This document shows positions 1-12,717 of a stretch of DNA of 64,000 nt, piece by piece. This stretch comes from Carallia brachiata. Taxonomy: Eukaryota; Streptophyta; Magnoliopsida; Malpighiales; Rhizophoraceae. The stretch is from positions 5,378,630 to 5,442,629 of the forward strand of contig JADCRB010000043.1 in NCBI GenBank assembly GCA_021464245.1. Direction: 5' to 3'. A model generated the notes under the pieces. That model was not told the DNA's origin. It saw nothing but the letters and a program-made list of their open reading frames with translations, and ran no database searches. The first letter of the stretch is position 1. The number at the start of each line of letters is the position of its first letter. A program made the translations under genes and the position numbers.

Positions 1-537
1 GTAGAGACTTTCCATTCCAGCCCAACAATTGAAGCCCAAATATGTGACGTGCCTGTCTCATTTTTTTTTTTTTTCAAATGTATTTTGCTGCCCACCAATT
101 TCAGAAGTACTAATAAAAAAAAGAAAAACAGAAATTCAGAAGAAGTCCGGAGCAGAGTAGCAACATTATAATATTATCACAATGACTCATATACTTCTAG
201 TTTAATTAGTCAGGACATGTTTATTAGAATTTATTAGTTTTGTGTTTAAATCTTAATAGTTGTATTCTTCCTTTTTTTCCTTTCGGTCTGCTTTATAATA
301 ATAAACAAATAAATAAATAATTAATTAATTAATCTTACGCTGGCCAAGTTGAATGAACTGACCAGTCACTACTGTTTCCTGCTTCAAATTGATAATGGTC
401 CTAAATAGCTCGTAGTGAGTACTAGTGGTCTCCATGGAAATTTCCTGTATTTGTTTATAGGTCACTGCTAAAATTCAACAATGGAACATGGGTTCTTACG
501 TAACCAAAACATGTAACAATGATCAAAATGGTGCAAA

Positions 538-592
<55 letters not shown>

Positions 593-1270
593 TTTTTTCA
601 ATATTTGTGATTAGGGGGGAAAGGGTAGAAAAAGTTTAATTGAGATTTAATAGAAGAGAAAAATTAGAGAAATACAGAAAATGAACACGAATGGAGACAC
701 GTATGTTTATTTTTGTCCCCTTATATCGAGGCATCTTTGTCCCTTACCGTGTCCCCCTCTGTGTCTTGCTAGTGGAACTCTTGACAGAGATGCTCCGCTG
801 GAGATTGGGTAAACATCAAAGGGAATCTCTGTTTAGTGAGTGACAAGCCAAAAACTGTTGCAACGGCCATCGACTACCAAAAGTATCAGCCTTCACCAAC
901 CTGAGTCATAAAGTGTTTGTAATCCGTTGCCAATTGAACCAAATAGGTCTTTTTTTTTTGTGGGGTGGGGGGGGGATCAAGTAGAAATTTAAGTTGCAAA
1001 ATAAGGCTTACACATTTTATCAAATTAGGTTGTGAATTCTCAATGTGGATCAGTTTAGGTTCCCAACTCCTAGACTATCATCAATATATTAAAATCTGTG
1101 TTTTTTTTTTTTTTCACAAAGAAATCTTAAAGGCCATAGATGAAAACCAATTCACTAAAACTCAAATAGAATGTCCCAACCCATTGTGCAGCAAGCACAA
1201 GACAAAACTTTGTTTTTCACCTAAAATATTTGTTTGTTAAGATTTTCTTCCCCGTTCTGTAATGGGTAGG
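1..1270. other. Intergenic, AT-rich, no gene seen
   Basis: I see no supported gene here. The stretch holds a (TA)n microsatellite at 541-575 followed directly by a T run to 598, other T runs near 61-74 and 950, and a short G run near 966. The small open frame at 965-1240 has no recognisable content and runs through a T tract. Confidence 0.6.
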
Positions 1271-2624
1271 CATATGACAAGAGTTACCGTTTGGTTTTCT
1301 TAATCTCTAGTGAAATCAATCTTATCTTAAATATCCTAATTAATCAACAATAACAGGTAAGCTACCAAACATGATTTAGTGCATCAATCCCTGTTGAATG
1401 TGGATTCAATAAGATGCAATTGCGTAGACTCCAAGAAACAAAACTCCTTTTTTTTTTTTACCAAAAAAAAAATATGTATCGCTGACATATGAGTTATCGC
1501 ATGTGTGGACCGAGACTTGGGTCATAGTTACTGTTCTCGTTCAACCTATCCTATGGATAGACATTCACCACCCGAGTACTATTGGACCGAGCATGACTCC
1601 TCCAAACTAACCTCGGTGTGGAAGAGTCATAAACCAGGTCTTGAGCACGCACAATTTCGTTGTTAGGCGTCAGAGCGCATTGCCTCGAACATGCGTGGGT
1701 TGGAACTCAAATCCATATCGGACATATGACAAGAGTTACCGTTTGGTTTTCTTAATCTCTAGTGAAATCAATCTTATCTTAAATATCCTAATTAATCAAC
1801 AATAACAGGTAAGCTACCAAACATGATTTAGTGCATCAATCCCTGTTAAATGTGGATTCAATAAGATGCAATTACGTAGACTCCAAGAAACAAAACTCCT
1901 TTTTTTTTTTACCAAAAAAAAAATATGTATCGCTGACATATGAGTTATCGCATGTGTGGACCGAGACTGGGGTCATAGTTACTGTTCTCGTTCAACCTAT
2001 CCTATGGATAGACATTCACCACCCGAGTACTATTGGACCGAGCATGACTCCTCCAAGCTAACCTCGGTGTGGAAGAGTCATAAACCAGGTCTTGAGCACG
2101 CACAATTTCGTTGTTAGGCATCAGAGCGCATTGCCTCGAACATGCATGGGTTGGAACTCAAATCCAGATCAGACATATGACAAGAGTTACCATTTGGTTT
2201 TCTTAATCTCTAGTGAAATCAATCTTATCTTAAATATCCTAATTAATCAACAATAACAGGTAAGCTACCACACATGATTTAGTGCATCAATCCCTGTTGA
2301 ATGTGGATTCAATAAGATGCAATTGCGTAGACTCCAAGAAACAAAACTCCCTTTTTTTTTACCAAAAAAAAAAAACATATATCGCTGGCATATGAGTTAT
2401 CGTATGTGTGGACCGAGACTGGGGTCATAGTTACTGTTCTCGTTCAACCTATCCTATGGATAGACATTCACCACCCGAGTACTGTTGGACCGAGCATAAC
2501 TCTTCTAAGCTGACCTCGGTGTGGAAGAGTCATAAACCAGGTCTTGAGCACGCACAATTTCGTTGTTAGGCGTCAGAGCGCATTGCCTCGAACATGCGTG
2601 GGTTGGAACTCAAATCCAAATCAG
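1271..2624. repeat. Three-copy tandem repeat, unit about 451 bp
   Basis: Three head-to-tail copies start at 1271, 1723 and 2174, each with the anchor catatgacaagagttac; the anchor gcatcaatccctgtt recurs at 1381 and 1832. Copies differ only by scattered substitutions and by the length of an internal T/A run, so the amplification is recent. Each unit contains one T-rich/A-rich pair near its middle and a stretch with a tRNA-SINE flavour (tggaactcaaatcc at the end), so the unit may include an old retroposon. The array ends about 230 bp before the start codon of the J-domain gene at 2852. Confidence 0.9.
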
Positions 2625-2851
2625 ACATAGAGGAAGCACGCTGAGTTACTATCAGATTACCGCATCGAGTGGTATGAAACAAAACTCCCAAACAGTAGAA
2701 AACCAACCTCAGATATAAATAAACAAACGACTAGAGAAACCCTTTCTTCTCGTCTTGTATTCCAGCAGGTTCTGTCTTTGTCTTCCACAACAATCATCGT
2801 CTTCTTGTTCTTTGCAGTCTTTCTAAGACATCTTAATTTCCACGTTACACC

Positions 2852-3417
2852 ATGACTGGTTCTTTCAATTTCAATCCTGCTGCGGGCCAGAAGGCAAGAG
2901 ACTTGGCTGAAGAAAGCTTCAGCCTCGGAGACATAGACATGGCTATCAAGCATGCAGTGTAAGTCATGGAGTACGACCCCAGGTTGCCTGGCATGGAAGG
3001 CTATCTCGCAGCCTACATGATTCACGAGGGAGTGCTATTGCAGGCCACTTGGTACCAGGCCTTGTCCATCAGAATCAAACAAGGTTGCTGTCCTTGTCCT
3101 TTTTCAAACGTAGACGCCGCCACCTGTTGGTGATAAACATGAATTTAATATTATCGTAGTATGTCAAGTTCTTAACTCCAACAGCCACTATCAGGAAACA
3201 CTGCAAGAAACTGGCCCTCATGGTTCATCCGGACAAGAACAAGTCGGTGGACGCGGAGAGTGGCTTCAAGTTGATCAGTCAGGCTCTGGATGTTCTGTCC
3301 GACCCCAGAAAGAGAAAAGCCTACGACATGAACATGAACGTTGTCCAGTTCAAGAAGCGTAGGTTTTCATCAAGAAGAACGGATGATCCTTTCAGTTCTT
3401 GGTTGTCAAGACACTAA
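2852..3417 (+). pseudogene. Short J-domain (DnaJ-like) protein gene with an in-frame stop
   Basis: Two exons fit: 2852-3083 and 3185-3417, joined by a GT-AG intron (3084-3184) in phase 1, giving 154 codons. The conceptual product has an N-terminal helical part (residues 10-62) with the A-x-x-L-x-x-GDI-x-x-A pattern and DPRLPGMEGY seen in plant DnaJ proteins that carry DUF3444, then a J domain from WYQALSI (68-73) through HPD (92-94) to SDPRKRKAYD (116-125). Family members are usually several hundred residues, so only the N-terminal part is present. Codon 37 is TAA (2960-2962), where a glutamine or similar residue is expected. The stop lies inside a GTAAGT string, but splicing from it to 3185 would shift the frame, so it does not rescue the gene. 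HPD would let it stimulate Hsp70 ATPase if made. A sequencing error at the stop is possible. Just downstream of the tandem array. Confidence 0.75.
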
Positions 3418-5737
3418 GACCATCCTGAAGAAAAGCCAGTTCCCACAAGTTAGGAGAATATTTGTAATTGGGGGCCTTTTTGTTTTTGTGGTCACAATTT
3501 CTGGATGACATGCAGAATATTTGTAATTGTAAACATCATTATTCTCTAATGAAAATTATGGTATTTTGTTCCAATTATTTTCCATTTTATATGTAAATAA
3601 GTTTTGATTTTCAAAAATATTGAACATAAAAGAATACAAGAAAACAACTGGTTCATGTAGATAATTTGGTATCAAAAATTTGGAATTAAGATCAGTGGGG
3701 CAATTTTCTCTCTGATATCTAGGTTTTTCTACATCCCAATTCTTATTTCTTGATCATAATGCTAAGAAGTTAATTTCCAAGTCTACAAAAAATTTATCTT
3801 TTTTGCTCTTGATTTAATCTTTGCTCTGCTCTTTTTCCATTGAGAACACAGATACAATAGGCACGAAGACGAATATCGGTCCTCTTTTAGTGTCAACAGT
3901 TGCTAATTTCATTTTGTGTATTAGGCGATCATTTGAATCTCTTTAAGTGTATTCCATATTTCGAGTGGGATAGTAAGGCCGTTCTTGTAATATGAGTTTG
4001 CTTGAAAGAAACTCCTGTGACCAATTTGATGAGATTCCTTCTTGTTGCTTCGCTACAACTGTTAACAGAGCAGGCTTAATCCATTCTTGTGCAGTAATCT
4101 TTTTTTTTTTTGGCATTAATGGTTAGTACATCATGTCATAATACCAATAACAATTTGGGATTCACTTGTCTTTTTCTCCCTTGCCCTTTTTTTTAATTGT
4201 TCTTTGAAGTGCGTAAGATACTTTGAATATAATGAGGTTACAATCACTACTCGTTATAATCTATTAGTAAGTGTTGAATATTAATTAGACAAATATAAAA
4301 GCTCAAAATAGAGAAAAATCTAATAAGGATTCAAGTAAACAATGAACTCATAAACTTAAAATTACATTTCAACTTAAAGTCTTACTATTTATAGATTATT
4401 TGTTCTTAATTTACACTTTACTTTTGCTTATTTATTTCATAAAAGTTTTGAGTTCAAATAATAATAAGATTAAGGAGACTAAATTTACACTTGATCTGGT
4501 ACGTACCGTGTTTTTTGAGCATCCCCTTCGCAAATCTTACAGCGTGAAAAACATGCACTGAGAGCTTGGATTCTGGAACTAGAACAGCCTTTTTTTTTAA
4601 GAAAATTTTTGTAAACATATAATGATAAATACAAAATTGATATATAAAAATCTGAATTGTTGAATTATAAAAAATATTAAAAAATAAAAAAACAAATAAA
4701 TTGTTAGATTAACTGTATTTTTTTGCGTGTCGCAAATTACGTAGCTGTATAGTATTTTTTTTTTTTTTCTTTCTTTTGGAAGCCATCAAGGCGAAACCAC
4801 AAGAAGTTAACAATTTCTTCGAGGTCAATGCCCCTGCTGGTGCATCCGCTTGAAACATGAGCCCATACCAACCTTTTGGAGGTGTTCGGAATTCACGTGC
4901 CCTCTTGAAGTGAACATTGGTTATCCTTTTGTGTCACATGTGAGCCATATGAGCAAGTCAGAGACCTTTTTTCCTTTAATTCCATAAAATTTTCATTGCT
5001 TCACATCAAATCAGGGACTTGGTTAGAACACAAGGCAAGGTATAAGAAATTTAGTCATGTAATCATAGTAATGAAGTTTTTCCCCACTAGAAGTACCCTT
5101 CTGACTGGTCAGTTTTGAAAATGTTTTGATCATGGCTGAGAAGGAGCTAAGACTTATGCAACATGGCAGAAATGCAGGGGAAGATTCCATTCAAGAGAGA
5201 CACTGCAGGTAAGTCCAACGTAAGCTTTTTTTAGACTTACGGATTCGTTGATACTAGACTGGGACAACCTCCCATCACCTAACTTTTTTCGACAAAAAAA
5301 AAACAGAAAGACAATGCTGATATATAAATCCATAAATGTGTACCAGAAGGACCTTTACTGAACTGCAGAACCATTTTTGAAGACTGTACCTAAAGTTCTT
5401 CTCAATCCAATATCTGAATTAGCAAAACTTTGCACCAGAAAAGCTGAACAATCCACATTTCTACATGTCATTCACTAATTGTAAAACCCCAGAGAAGAAA
5501 TTTGCTTTTCCTGCACTAATGTCCCTCTTCAACAATGATTTTCAAATTTTACCTTCAGATCTCCCCCCTTATCCTAATTTCTTCTATCATTTATCATTGG
5601 CATGCATCTGTTATAGTTTGTATTTCCCACCATTCGTTTTAATTCTTTCAGCCCTTCTGTCAGCTGGAGTGCAGAAAGGGACCTAGCAACTTCTGCTCGT
5701 CGTGGCGATACTTTTTTGCTCTTCCTGAGGACCACCA
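3418..5737. other. Intergenic, no gene seen
   Basis: AT-rich spacer between the J-domain gene and the 3' end of the RIC gene. It has several T runs (near 4098, 4750) and no reading frame with recognisable content. The short open frame at 5465-5686 has no family features. Confidence 0.55.
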
Positions 5738-7544
5738 TCACGCAACTTGTAGGTTGGGCATGGGCTGTAATTCATGATACATTGTAGCTTTTGCCTTCAA
5801 TGATCGTGAAGACTTTGACGCAGAAGATGAAGACTTCGAAGTAGTAGCTGTCTTCTTTTTCCTTTTAGGTTTCTTGGAAGCATTTTGAAGATCTGAAGAT
5901 GGACTGTCATTGAACACATTGACCATAGATTGATGTCCCATAGAATTGTCATAATCTGTCAAAAGTTTATTGAGTTCATGAGAATAGTCATATCACCATA
6001 GTGAAAGTCACATAAGCCAGAAGACAGTGCAAATAAGCAAACAGCAACAGAAATAACAATATTGGTCATGGACATGAAGAGAAGAGCAAGGAATGCATAA
6101 ATTTAATGGAAATTAGTTATCAAATGGTGGGTGGCAGCTATTGAAAATGACAACTACCATGTGACAGAAGGAGAAAAAAACAATTGATATGCAAATTCCT
6201 CCAATTTACTATGGTCCACCAACAAATTATTTTTAGTTAAGGCCATGAGTTTGTTGGATTCCCCTTGTTAGAAGATTCTCCCGTGACACAAGAGCCAAAA
6301 TCTTCCCACTGGACACAAAGAATCTAACAAACTCTCACTATATTACTGTACGAAACAAACTTCAATAAACTTGCAGATGCATTAACATAAATTCCAATTT
6401 CTATCAATAATTGCACATGTGAAATATCATCTATGAGTTTGTCTCCTTATGCAATAATTCCATATGGTAACAGACAAAGCATCCCAAGACTACAAGCACC
6501 GGTGGCTTAGCCCATAAATATGCCCCCTAAACTGGCAGCCTATTTCATTTTTTTCGGCATTATGATCTTCCAGTCGTGGAAACAGTGACACCGTAAATAC
6601 AACAGTAAGGCTCTGTGTACATCTGTCCCTTCCCCAGAACCCGCAATGTGGAAGCCTCATTTTTCACATTAATTACTAAGTGCACCTTCACAGTCCAATC
6701 AAAAAATAGGCCTAGCTGGTCCCAAGGTTTGAACCAAAATCATGAAGTGGGTTAAGCCTAGCCTTGGGTTGACTACTAGCCAAATTGTTGCATAAGAGAA
6801 TGTATGGTGATTTGTGAGGGAGCATATGCAGTCCCTTGTCATTGTCAAATGTTATCCCAAAACTCTGCAATCTCTCCCACATAAATCTGTCTATTGGTGT
6901 GTGTGCTTTCCTTTTGATAAAATTATGTGCGTGTAGGAATTCGACTTCGCTAAGAAGAGAATCTATGTGTTGCAGGAAAAGAACTAACAAAAATGATAAT
7001 AACCAAATGGAAAGCAAAGAATACAGGTAATAAAATAACAGCATTCTATACCTTGAGAGGACCATGGAGAGAAAGTTACAGAATTGGAATCTCTTGGATT
7101 ACTGAGTGATGTTGTTGAGAAATCAGGAGGTGACTTGAATTCACTCATCTGTCAAATCCCAATCAATTAAACAACTTATTAAACAAAATCCAGGATTAGG
7201 CAAATCAACACAAACAAAAACAGAAACATGGAGTTCAATTGACGAAGCTGCATGCATACCCAACTGGGTTGGCTACCAGATGAGCCATCCCACCCTATGT
7301 GTGCCACATGCTTGACATCTGTTGGATACCCAATTTCCATTTCTCTTTCTTTCACCACTGTGACAGGGGAAAAAAAAAAAGGTTTCCCCATTTCAGAAGC
7401 CAGAAAAACAAAATAAGCACCACTGGACACATTTCCAAATTCCAACCAGGAAGACACAAACATAATATAAACAGAAAAATCCTCACCAAAGATTTGAGAA
7501 ATGTACTTGAACCCCTTGTAAATCCCTTTAATCTTCATTGCCAT
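5738..7544 (-). CDS. RIC: ROP-interactive CRIB motif-containing protein (RIC)
   Basis: Effector of plant ROP (Rho-like) GTPases: binds active ROP through a CRIB motif and relays polarity, vesicle or cytoskeletal signals at the plasma membrane. Four coding exons on the minus strand: 7544-7487, 7357-7260, 7148-7052 and 5955-5738; all introns are GT-AG and phases join exactly (58+98+97+218 nt = 156 residues plus TGA). The N-terminus reads [14 protein letters not shown] (6-19), the signature before the CRIB in this family. The CRIB core [18 protein letters not shown] spans 27-44, followed by PSW (50-52). The C-terminal half is Ser-rich with a basic run KKPKRKKK (112-119), plausibly membrane- or nucleus-directing. 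The start is the first ATG of the frame, in a CCATGG context; a second ATG two codons later is an alternative. The layout, with the CRIB near the N-terminus, resembles Arabidopsis RIC10/RIC11; the paralogue assignment is inference. The last intron (about 1.1 kb) is long. Confidence 0.93.
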
Positions 7545-7552
7545 GGGAGAAT

Positions 7553-7822
7553 CTGGAAGTCCAATCTTCCTTTAATGAATGACTCAAAAATTAAGGAATA
7601 AACCAAAGAAATGTGGACAGATGGTTCTTTTGCCTGCTAGAAAGCAATGAATAATTAGATGAGAAGTCAATTTACAGACACAAAAGAAGAGAGAAAAAGG
7701 CCCAGCAGCTTATTAGAGAATGTGAACAAAAAATGCATGTGATTTAGAAACAATTTCCCATTGAATGAAGTTTGGTATCTATCTTTGGACTAAATGATAA
7801 ATAAACAATAAATCTAACATAC
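7553..7822 (-). other. Probable 5'-UTR intron of the RIC gene
   Basis: Reading the minus strand, AACAAG followed by GTATGT (donor at 7822-7821) and CTTCCAG (acceptor ending at 7553) bound a 270-bp U-rich stretch. It ends eight bases before the RIC start codon. That is the position and size expected of a leader intron. Inferred from splice consensus only. Confidence 0.5.
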
Positions 7823-8390
7823 CTTGTTAAAAAAAATGGCCTATGGCCTATGATGGTGCAGAGAAATGAAAAATTCAAGAGAGAAGCAACCTCTGCTCTC
7901 TCTCCTCCAAACTAGACTGCAATGCTCTATCCTCCATGTATCCACAACTGTTCTTGTTCTTGAGAAATTGAAAACTACCAAAAGATCCCATCTTTGAAAT
8001 AATATACAGGTCTTAGTTTCATGCACTAAACAGATAAATGAGAACCCATTAAAGCCAACAGGAAAAAATATGAAACGGGAAAACCAATAGAGAGGAAAAA
8101 AAAAAACCAAAAAGAAGAGATTTGCCAAGGATGATGATTGAGAAGAGAAAGGACTTCAAAGACTTTAAATTTAACTCTAAGAAGGGTTCCAAAAGAACCA
8201 AAGAAGAAGACCCCAACTTCAAGGACAGGGTACTAAAAATTGGGTGGTGCTTTTTGGTTGGTTTGGTACTTTGATTCAAAGCGAGTGGGTGCGGGAAGGC
8301 TGCCCAATTTGTTGTGCAGAGAGTAAAGGGCGGGGGCCTTTTTAAAAGCTTGTCTGAAAAATTCCTGGGACCACTCTTAAAATCCGGATT

Positions 8391-8395
<5 letters not shown>

Positions 8396-8421
<26 letters not shown>
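8396..8421 (+). repeat. Poly(A) run then GAGA tract
   Basis: A 26-base A run followed by a purine stretch rich in gag. Lies upstream of the RIC transcription unit. Confidence 0.8.
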
Positions 8422-8554
8422 CAGAGAGAGCGAGAGAGGGATTTTCAACAGAGAAAAAAAAAGTTGGATGTGCGGGATCAAATCAGAAATGGGAGAGAAA
8501 AGAGCGAAGTTTGACTGAGCTTGGCTTCTATAGTTCTATTAGGGATATACGTGC

Positions 8555-9310
8555 ATACAATGTTTTTTTATGGGTAAAGAAATATGGATTGAGAGAAAAA
8601 TAGATTAACATATACGATGAGTGATCTTTTATATATATTCTTTATAAATTTATTATATATTAATTTTAATAATTTTATATGTTATAAATTTATTTTACAG
8701 AAATTTATAAAAATTTAAAAAATTTACAGTTAAAGTTGATGTAAATTTATAAATAATACATACAATATTTAATTCAATCTACACTCAATCTATTCCCCTC
8801 AATCTATTAATTTTTTCTCTTTTTTATAGCAGTTGGCATATATTTATTTATTTATTTTGTATTTTATATTTAATTGATTGTATATCATATGTTACTTTAA
8901 AAAAAAATGGCGAAGAGGGAGTTTTGACCAAGCATATGTTTCAAAGAGATAGTTGCATACAATATTTTTTTAATGGATTTTGATGATTGGAAGCAGAAAT
9001 TTATTGTTGTATAGAGAGATACAGTTATTTTTTTTTGTATATTTTTTATATGTATATTACATATCAATCGTAACAATATTATACATCATAAGTAAAAATA
9101 AAATTATAAAAATTTGTGAAACTTATAATTAAGTTCAATATACAATAAATATATGAACACACAAGGATTAACTACATTATTTCTATATCCCATCTCATCA
9201 TGTCTGTCTATTATTTTTCTTTTTTTATAGTTATTTGCACATATTTATCACTTCTTCTCCACATTATGCTTAATTTTTTTTGTATATCATATGTTTTTGA
9301 AGAAAATATG
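8555..9310. repeat. Diverged direct repeat, offset about 400 bp
   Basis: Two AT-rich segments, roughly 8555-8905 and 8955-9310, share an ordered series of landmarks: catacaat plus a T run, a run of tataaattt-type words, tctattattttt, a tttttatag block (8821 and 9222), a cayatattta block, and ttgtatatcatatgtt at the end. Identity is patchy, so the duplication is old. No coding content. Confidence 0.55.
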
Positions 9311-12300
9311 GGTGTAATGCATCGTGAGGTCCAACTTCAGATCAGTCAATCTCTCTTTTCTCTCCCGTCTCGTGCTCATTTACATGAACATACCATGTAG
9401 TAGGGTCCAACAACAAATAACGAAAAATGAGATGTAAGACTTGTCTTAGTAATAATGGGATATGTATATTATTTCAACGAGTAAAAATTTAAATTCGATC
9501 TATTCTTTATCTTTTCATTCTTTATATGATTGTGACCATTATTTAGAATAATAATATAATAATAATAATAATGATAATAATAAGAAGAGAGACCGGACCG
9601 GTTACGCTATATTTCTGCAGCGTTTGACTTCCGTTGTGCAGGAGTAACCGTGCCTCGTAAGCTTGCACCTTTGGACTTACCGTGTCTGTTGTCCAAAAAT
9701 TAAAGTCGCCATCTCTTTTTAATCAAAGGGTTCAAAAGAAAAGGGAAGCATCTCACAGAAAAAGAAAACTATAAATACATTCCAGACCTTTGGCCTAATT
9801 TTGAAATTTTTATTTATGTCAATTAGAAATTTATTAAATTGTATGTTATATAATAAAATTTATTTACTTTATTTCTATAAATTTCGTATCTCTTTTTCAA
9901 CATAAATACTCGAGACATAAAAAATGAGGGTCTTAATTGTTAATATTTGAAGTGTCCCCTTGTAATTATAAAAATGATAATAATTAATAATGGGATCGCA
10001 AATGCGAATTGGACGATTACTTTGATTTTGCAAGTTTGAGCTCTCATGGTTTGTTCAAAAAAAAAAAAAAAAGCTCTTATGGTTCGTTTTAAGTTCTTAG
10101 AAATAAATGAACAAATCATTTACAATATCAATAAAAAAATTTTGATAATAGAATACTTGAATAAATTTGCTAAAAACTCCAATTTTTCGTAGCTGGCTCA
10201 GCCTCTCTAAAAATTTATTGGGAAATTTCATAAACTAAAATGAATTCAAAAAGATTTTATATTACATATAAAGTATTCTATATTACATAAATAACATTTC
10301 GTACAACATATAAATTGTACATATTGATATAAATCTCTTTTATATTGTATAAAATATGATTAGTATAGTATAAGATGTTTTATATGTAGCATAAAATTTT
10401 TTCGAGTACATTTGAATTTACAAATATTTTAATTTGTGTAGCCTTTCCTAAATTTAATATGATTTTTAATCCCTAAAACGATGTCACCGTGTGCCACCCA
10501 CTAGAGAATGTTTCTCGACTGAATTTAACTTTCTGAAGATGAGCAAACCTTCCTCAATATATTTTTCTATTCAACATTTCAGTTAGACTTTAAATTTCAA
10601 ATGTTACAAATCAACCCTATTTATTTATTTTTCAGTTAGCTAGACTGAGGCCGGTGGAGTGCTGAAGGGGGAAGAGGTCCGATGAAATACTAAGACCTTT
10701 CCTCTCATCCAAAGTGAAGAATCTCTTGAGATTGCCAGCTAAAAGTTAGAGAATCCCCTGTTTGCCATCCAGACATGAGTTTTGCTCTTGAATTTTAAAT
10801 CGTTTTTCGTCTAGTTGCAATTGGTATTGAAAATTAGTAAAAATTTTACTTTTTAAGTTATTATAACCCTTTTTATGTAGGTCTTTCCACTTTAGTTGGA
10901 GTGATTAAATGTATATACTTTCAATTGAGACGAGTGAGATTTGATTCTCATTTATTTGCTCACTTGTCTCATTCTCAATAATGAGTTATAATCTCTTCTA
11001 CAAATAAAAAAAAACGTGGAGATCATGTCATGTCAATGTAATTAACAAGGATATTCTTAGAAATAAGATGTGTAAACTGCACTATCTCATAGACCAATGA
11101 AAATTAGGTTGTATAATCACATTTTGAGAGCTTGAGGTCAAATTGGACGAGAAGAAAATGTTTGGGGATATAATGGGACACTTAAATATATATTTTTTTT
11201 TGGTGCATACACTAAAATATATTTGGGCACAAATTTGGGAGTGATGCTTCCACCGGTGGATCCACGTTAACACTCAAATATTCATTTTTCTCACTCAAAC
11301 TTCTTCCCCCCCATAAGCTTTTCTTTGTCCTACTGCCAAAATTCCTAGGTGACTTCATACTTAAAAAAAAAAAAATTTAAGAACCCTAATGTGAGACAAT
11401 AAAAGGAAAAATGAAACATAATGAGCACATAACGCCTAAGCGGAGACCTAATTAGTCAAACATTATAGTATAAACCTCTTAGCTGGATTTTGACAACAGA
11501 AATATTATTGTTGAGTGTCTATCTGTCAGGCACTTCACTTTGATCTTTTTTTTTTTCGTGCGATCCAGATGGATAATCACATGTATAACCTAATCCCAAT
11601 TTGTATGCAACTTGCTATTTTTGTAATGGTCGAATCTGATTTGGTATTGTGCATTCCTCTCATATTTTTAATACCCTTCTTAACAAGAAATTTGGTGAGA
11701 CTTCTTAAGTGATCACAGTAATATGTGTTATTCAATAATTAATTAAAAAAAATGATCAGTTGTTAGATAGTATCAAATAAAATATGATCATTTTAGTATT
11801 ACCTAAGATATGGTTACACGGTAAAGCACTTATAATATTGTATGCAAAGTAATTTTTCTTTGTGAGCATACACTATCAATCAGCAATCTGCATTAACCAA
11901 AATTCCTCTGCCCCTCTGGCAAAACCCCAAAATAAAAATTATATATCTTTTTGTTGGAGCCACGTTTTGTGGCAACTGTTTATTTGGGAGGAGACATAAT
12001 TTATTCCTGGATTTAATGGAGAAATGTATCTACCAATTCATTTGTGTGACAGTTCTTTTGTTTGATTTTCATGGTGGTCTGTTAGTATTAGGACTAGGTC
12101 TTCAACCCTGATCACTAGAACCAACAATAGAACTACGCTACGACCAAATATTGCGTTTCTCTTTTTTTTTTTTTTTTTTAATTGGTTCTTGGGAACTGAA
12201 GACCAACTAATTGGAGAGGGATGATAAAACCCCAAACTTGTTGGTTGAAGGCAACTAACCAGCCAAGCTACTATCTCTATTGCATTCTCTTTAAAATGCA

Positions 12301-12708
12301 CGGAATGCACAAATTTGAAGCAAATTTTTCTGCAATTAGGGAATAAGGTCTATGGTGATTCACTAATATTATGGGTTGAAGTAGGGTTAGGAATATAATT
12401 TTAAAAAAAGCAGACAAATTTTCAAGAGAGAGATCACCAATTCATCATAGACTTTGAAATAAAAATTTTTTCGCATAAATAGCCGGAAATAGTCTCTTAT
12501 AAATTACGCAAGTTATTCTCAATTAATCAAAAATTATATATATATATACATATATATTATATATCCAAAAACAATCTATCCACCGCACGCAAGCATAGCG
12601 AATGTCATTATTCATTTTCAAATCTTGTCTACTCAAACAAGTTTACTCAGCAACAATCAATGCCAAAAAATTATTCATTTCCAAAGCCTTTATAATCAAT
12701 TGGCATAC
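9311..12708. other. Intergenic, repeats only
   Basis: I see no gene. There is a TAA/AAT microsatellite at about 9542-9580, a candidate MITE near 10220-10452 (separate entry), A/T runs near 10058 and 12160, and a ta-dinucleotide patch near 12536-12560. The 11082-11273 (-) and 12038-12310 (-) frames show no family features. Confidence 0.55.
10220..10452. mobile_element. Candidate MITE with imperfect terminal inverted repeats
   Basis: The left end (gggaaatttcataaactaaa) and the reverse complement of the right end (ggaaaggctacacaaattaa) are related. The inverted similarity continues inward through attcaaa, agattttat and tacatataaa words for about 80 bp. Related AT words flank both ends, but no clean target duplication can be read. 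Confidence 0.45.
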
Positions 12709-12717
12709 ATGAAAAAG

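Noticed and set aside
2959..3184. Alternative intron using GTAAGT at 2959
   Set aside because: Joining 2958 to 3185 puts the J domain out of frame; the donor at 3084 keeps it in frame.
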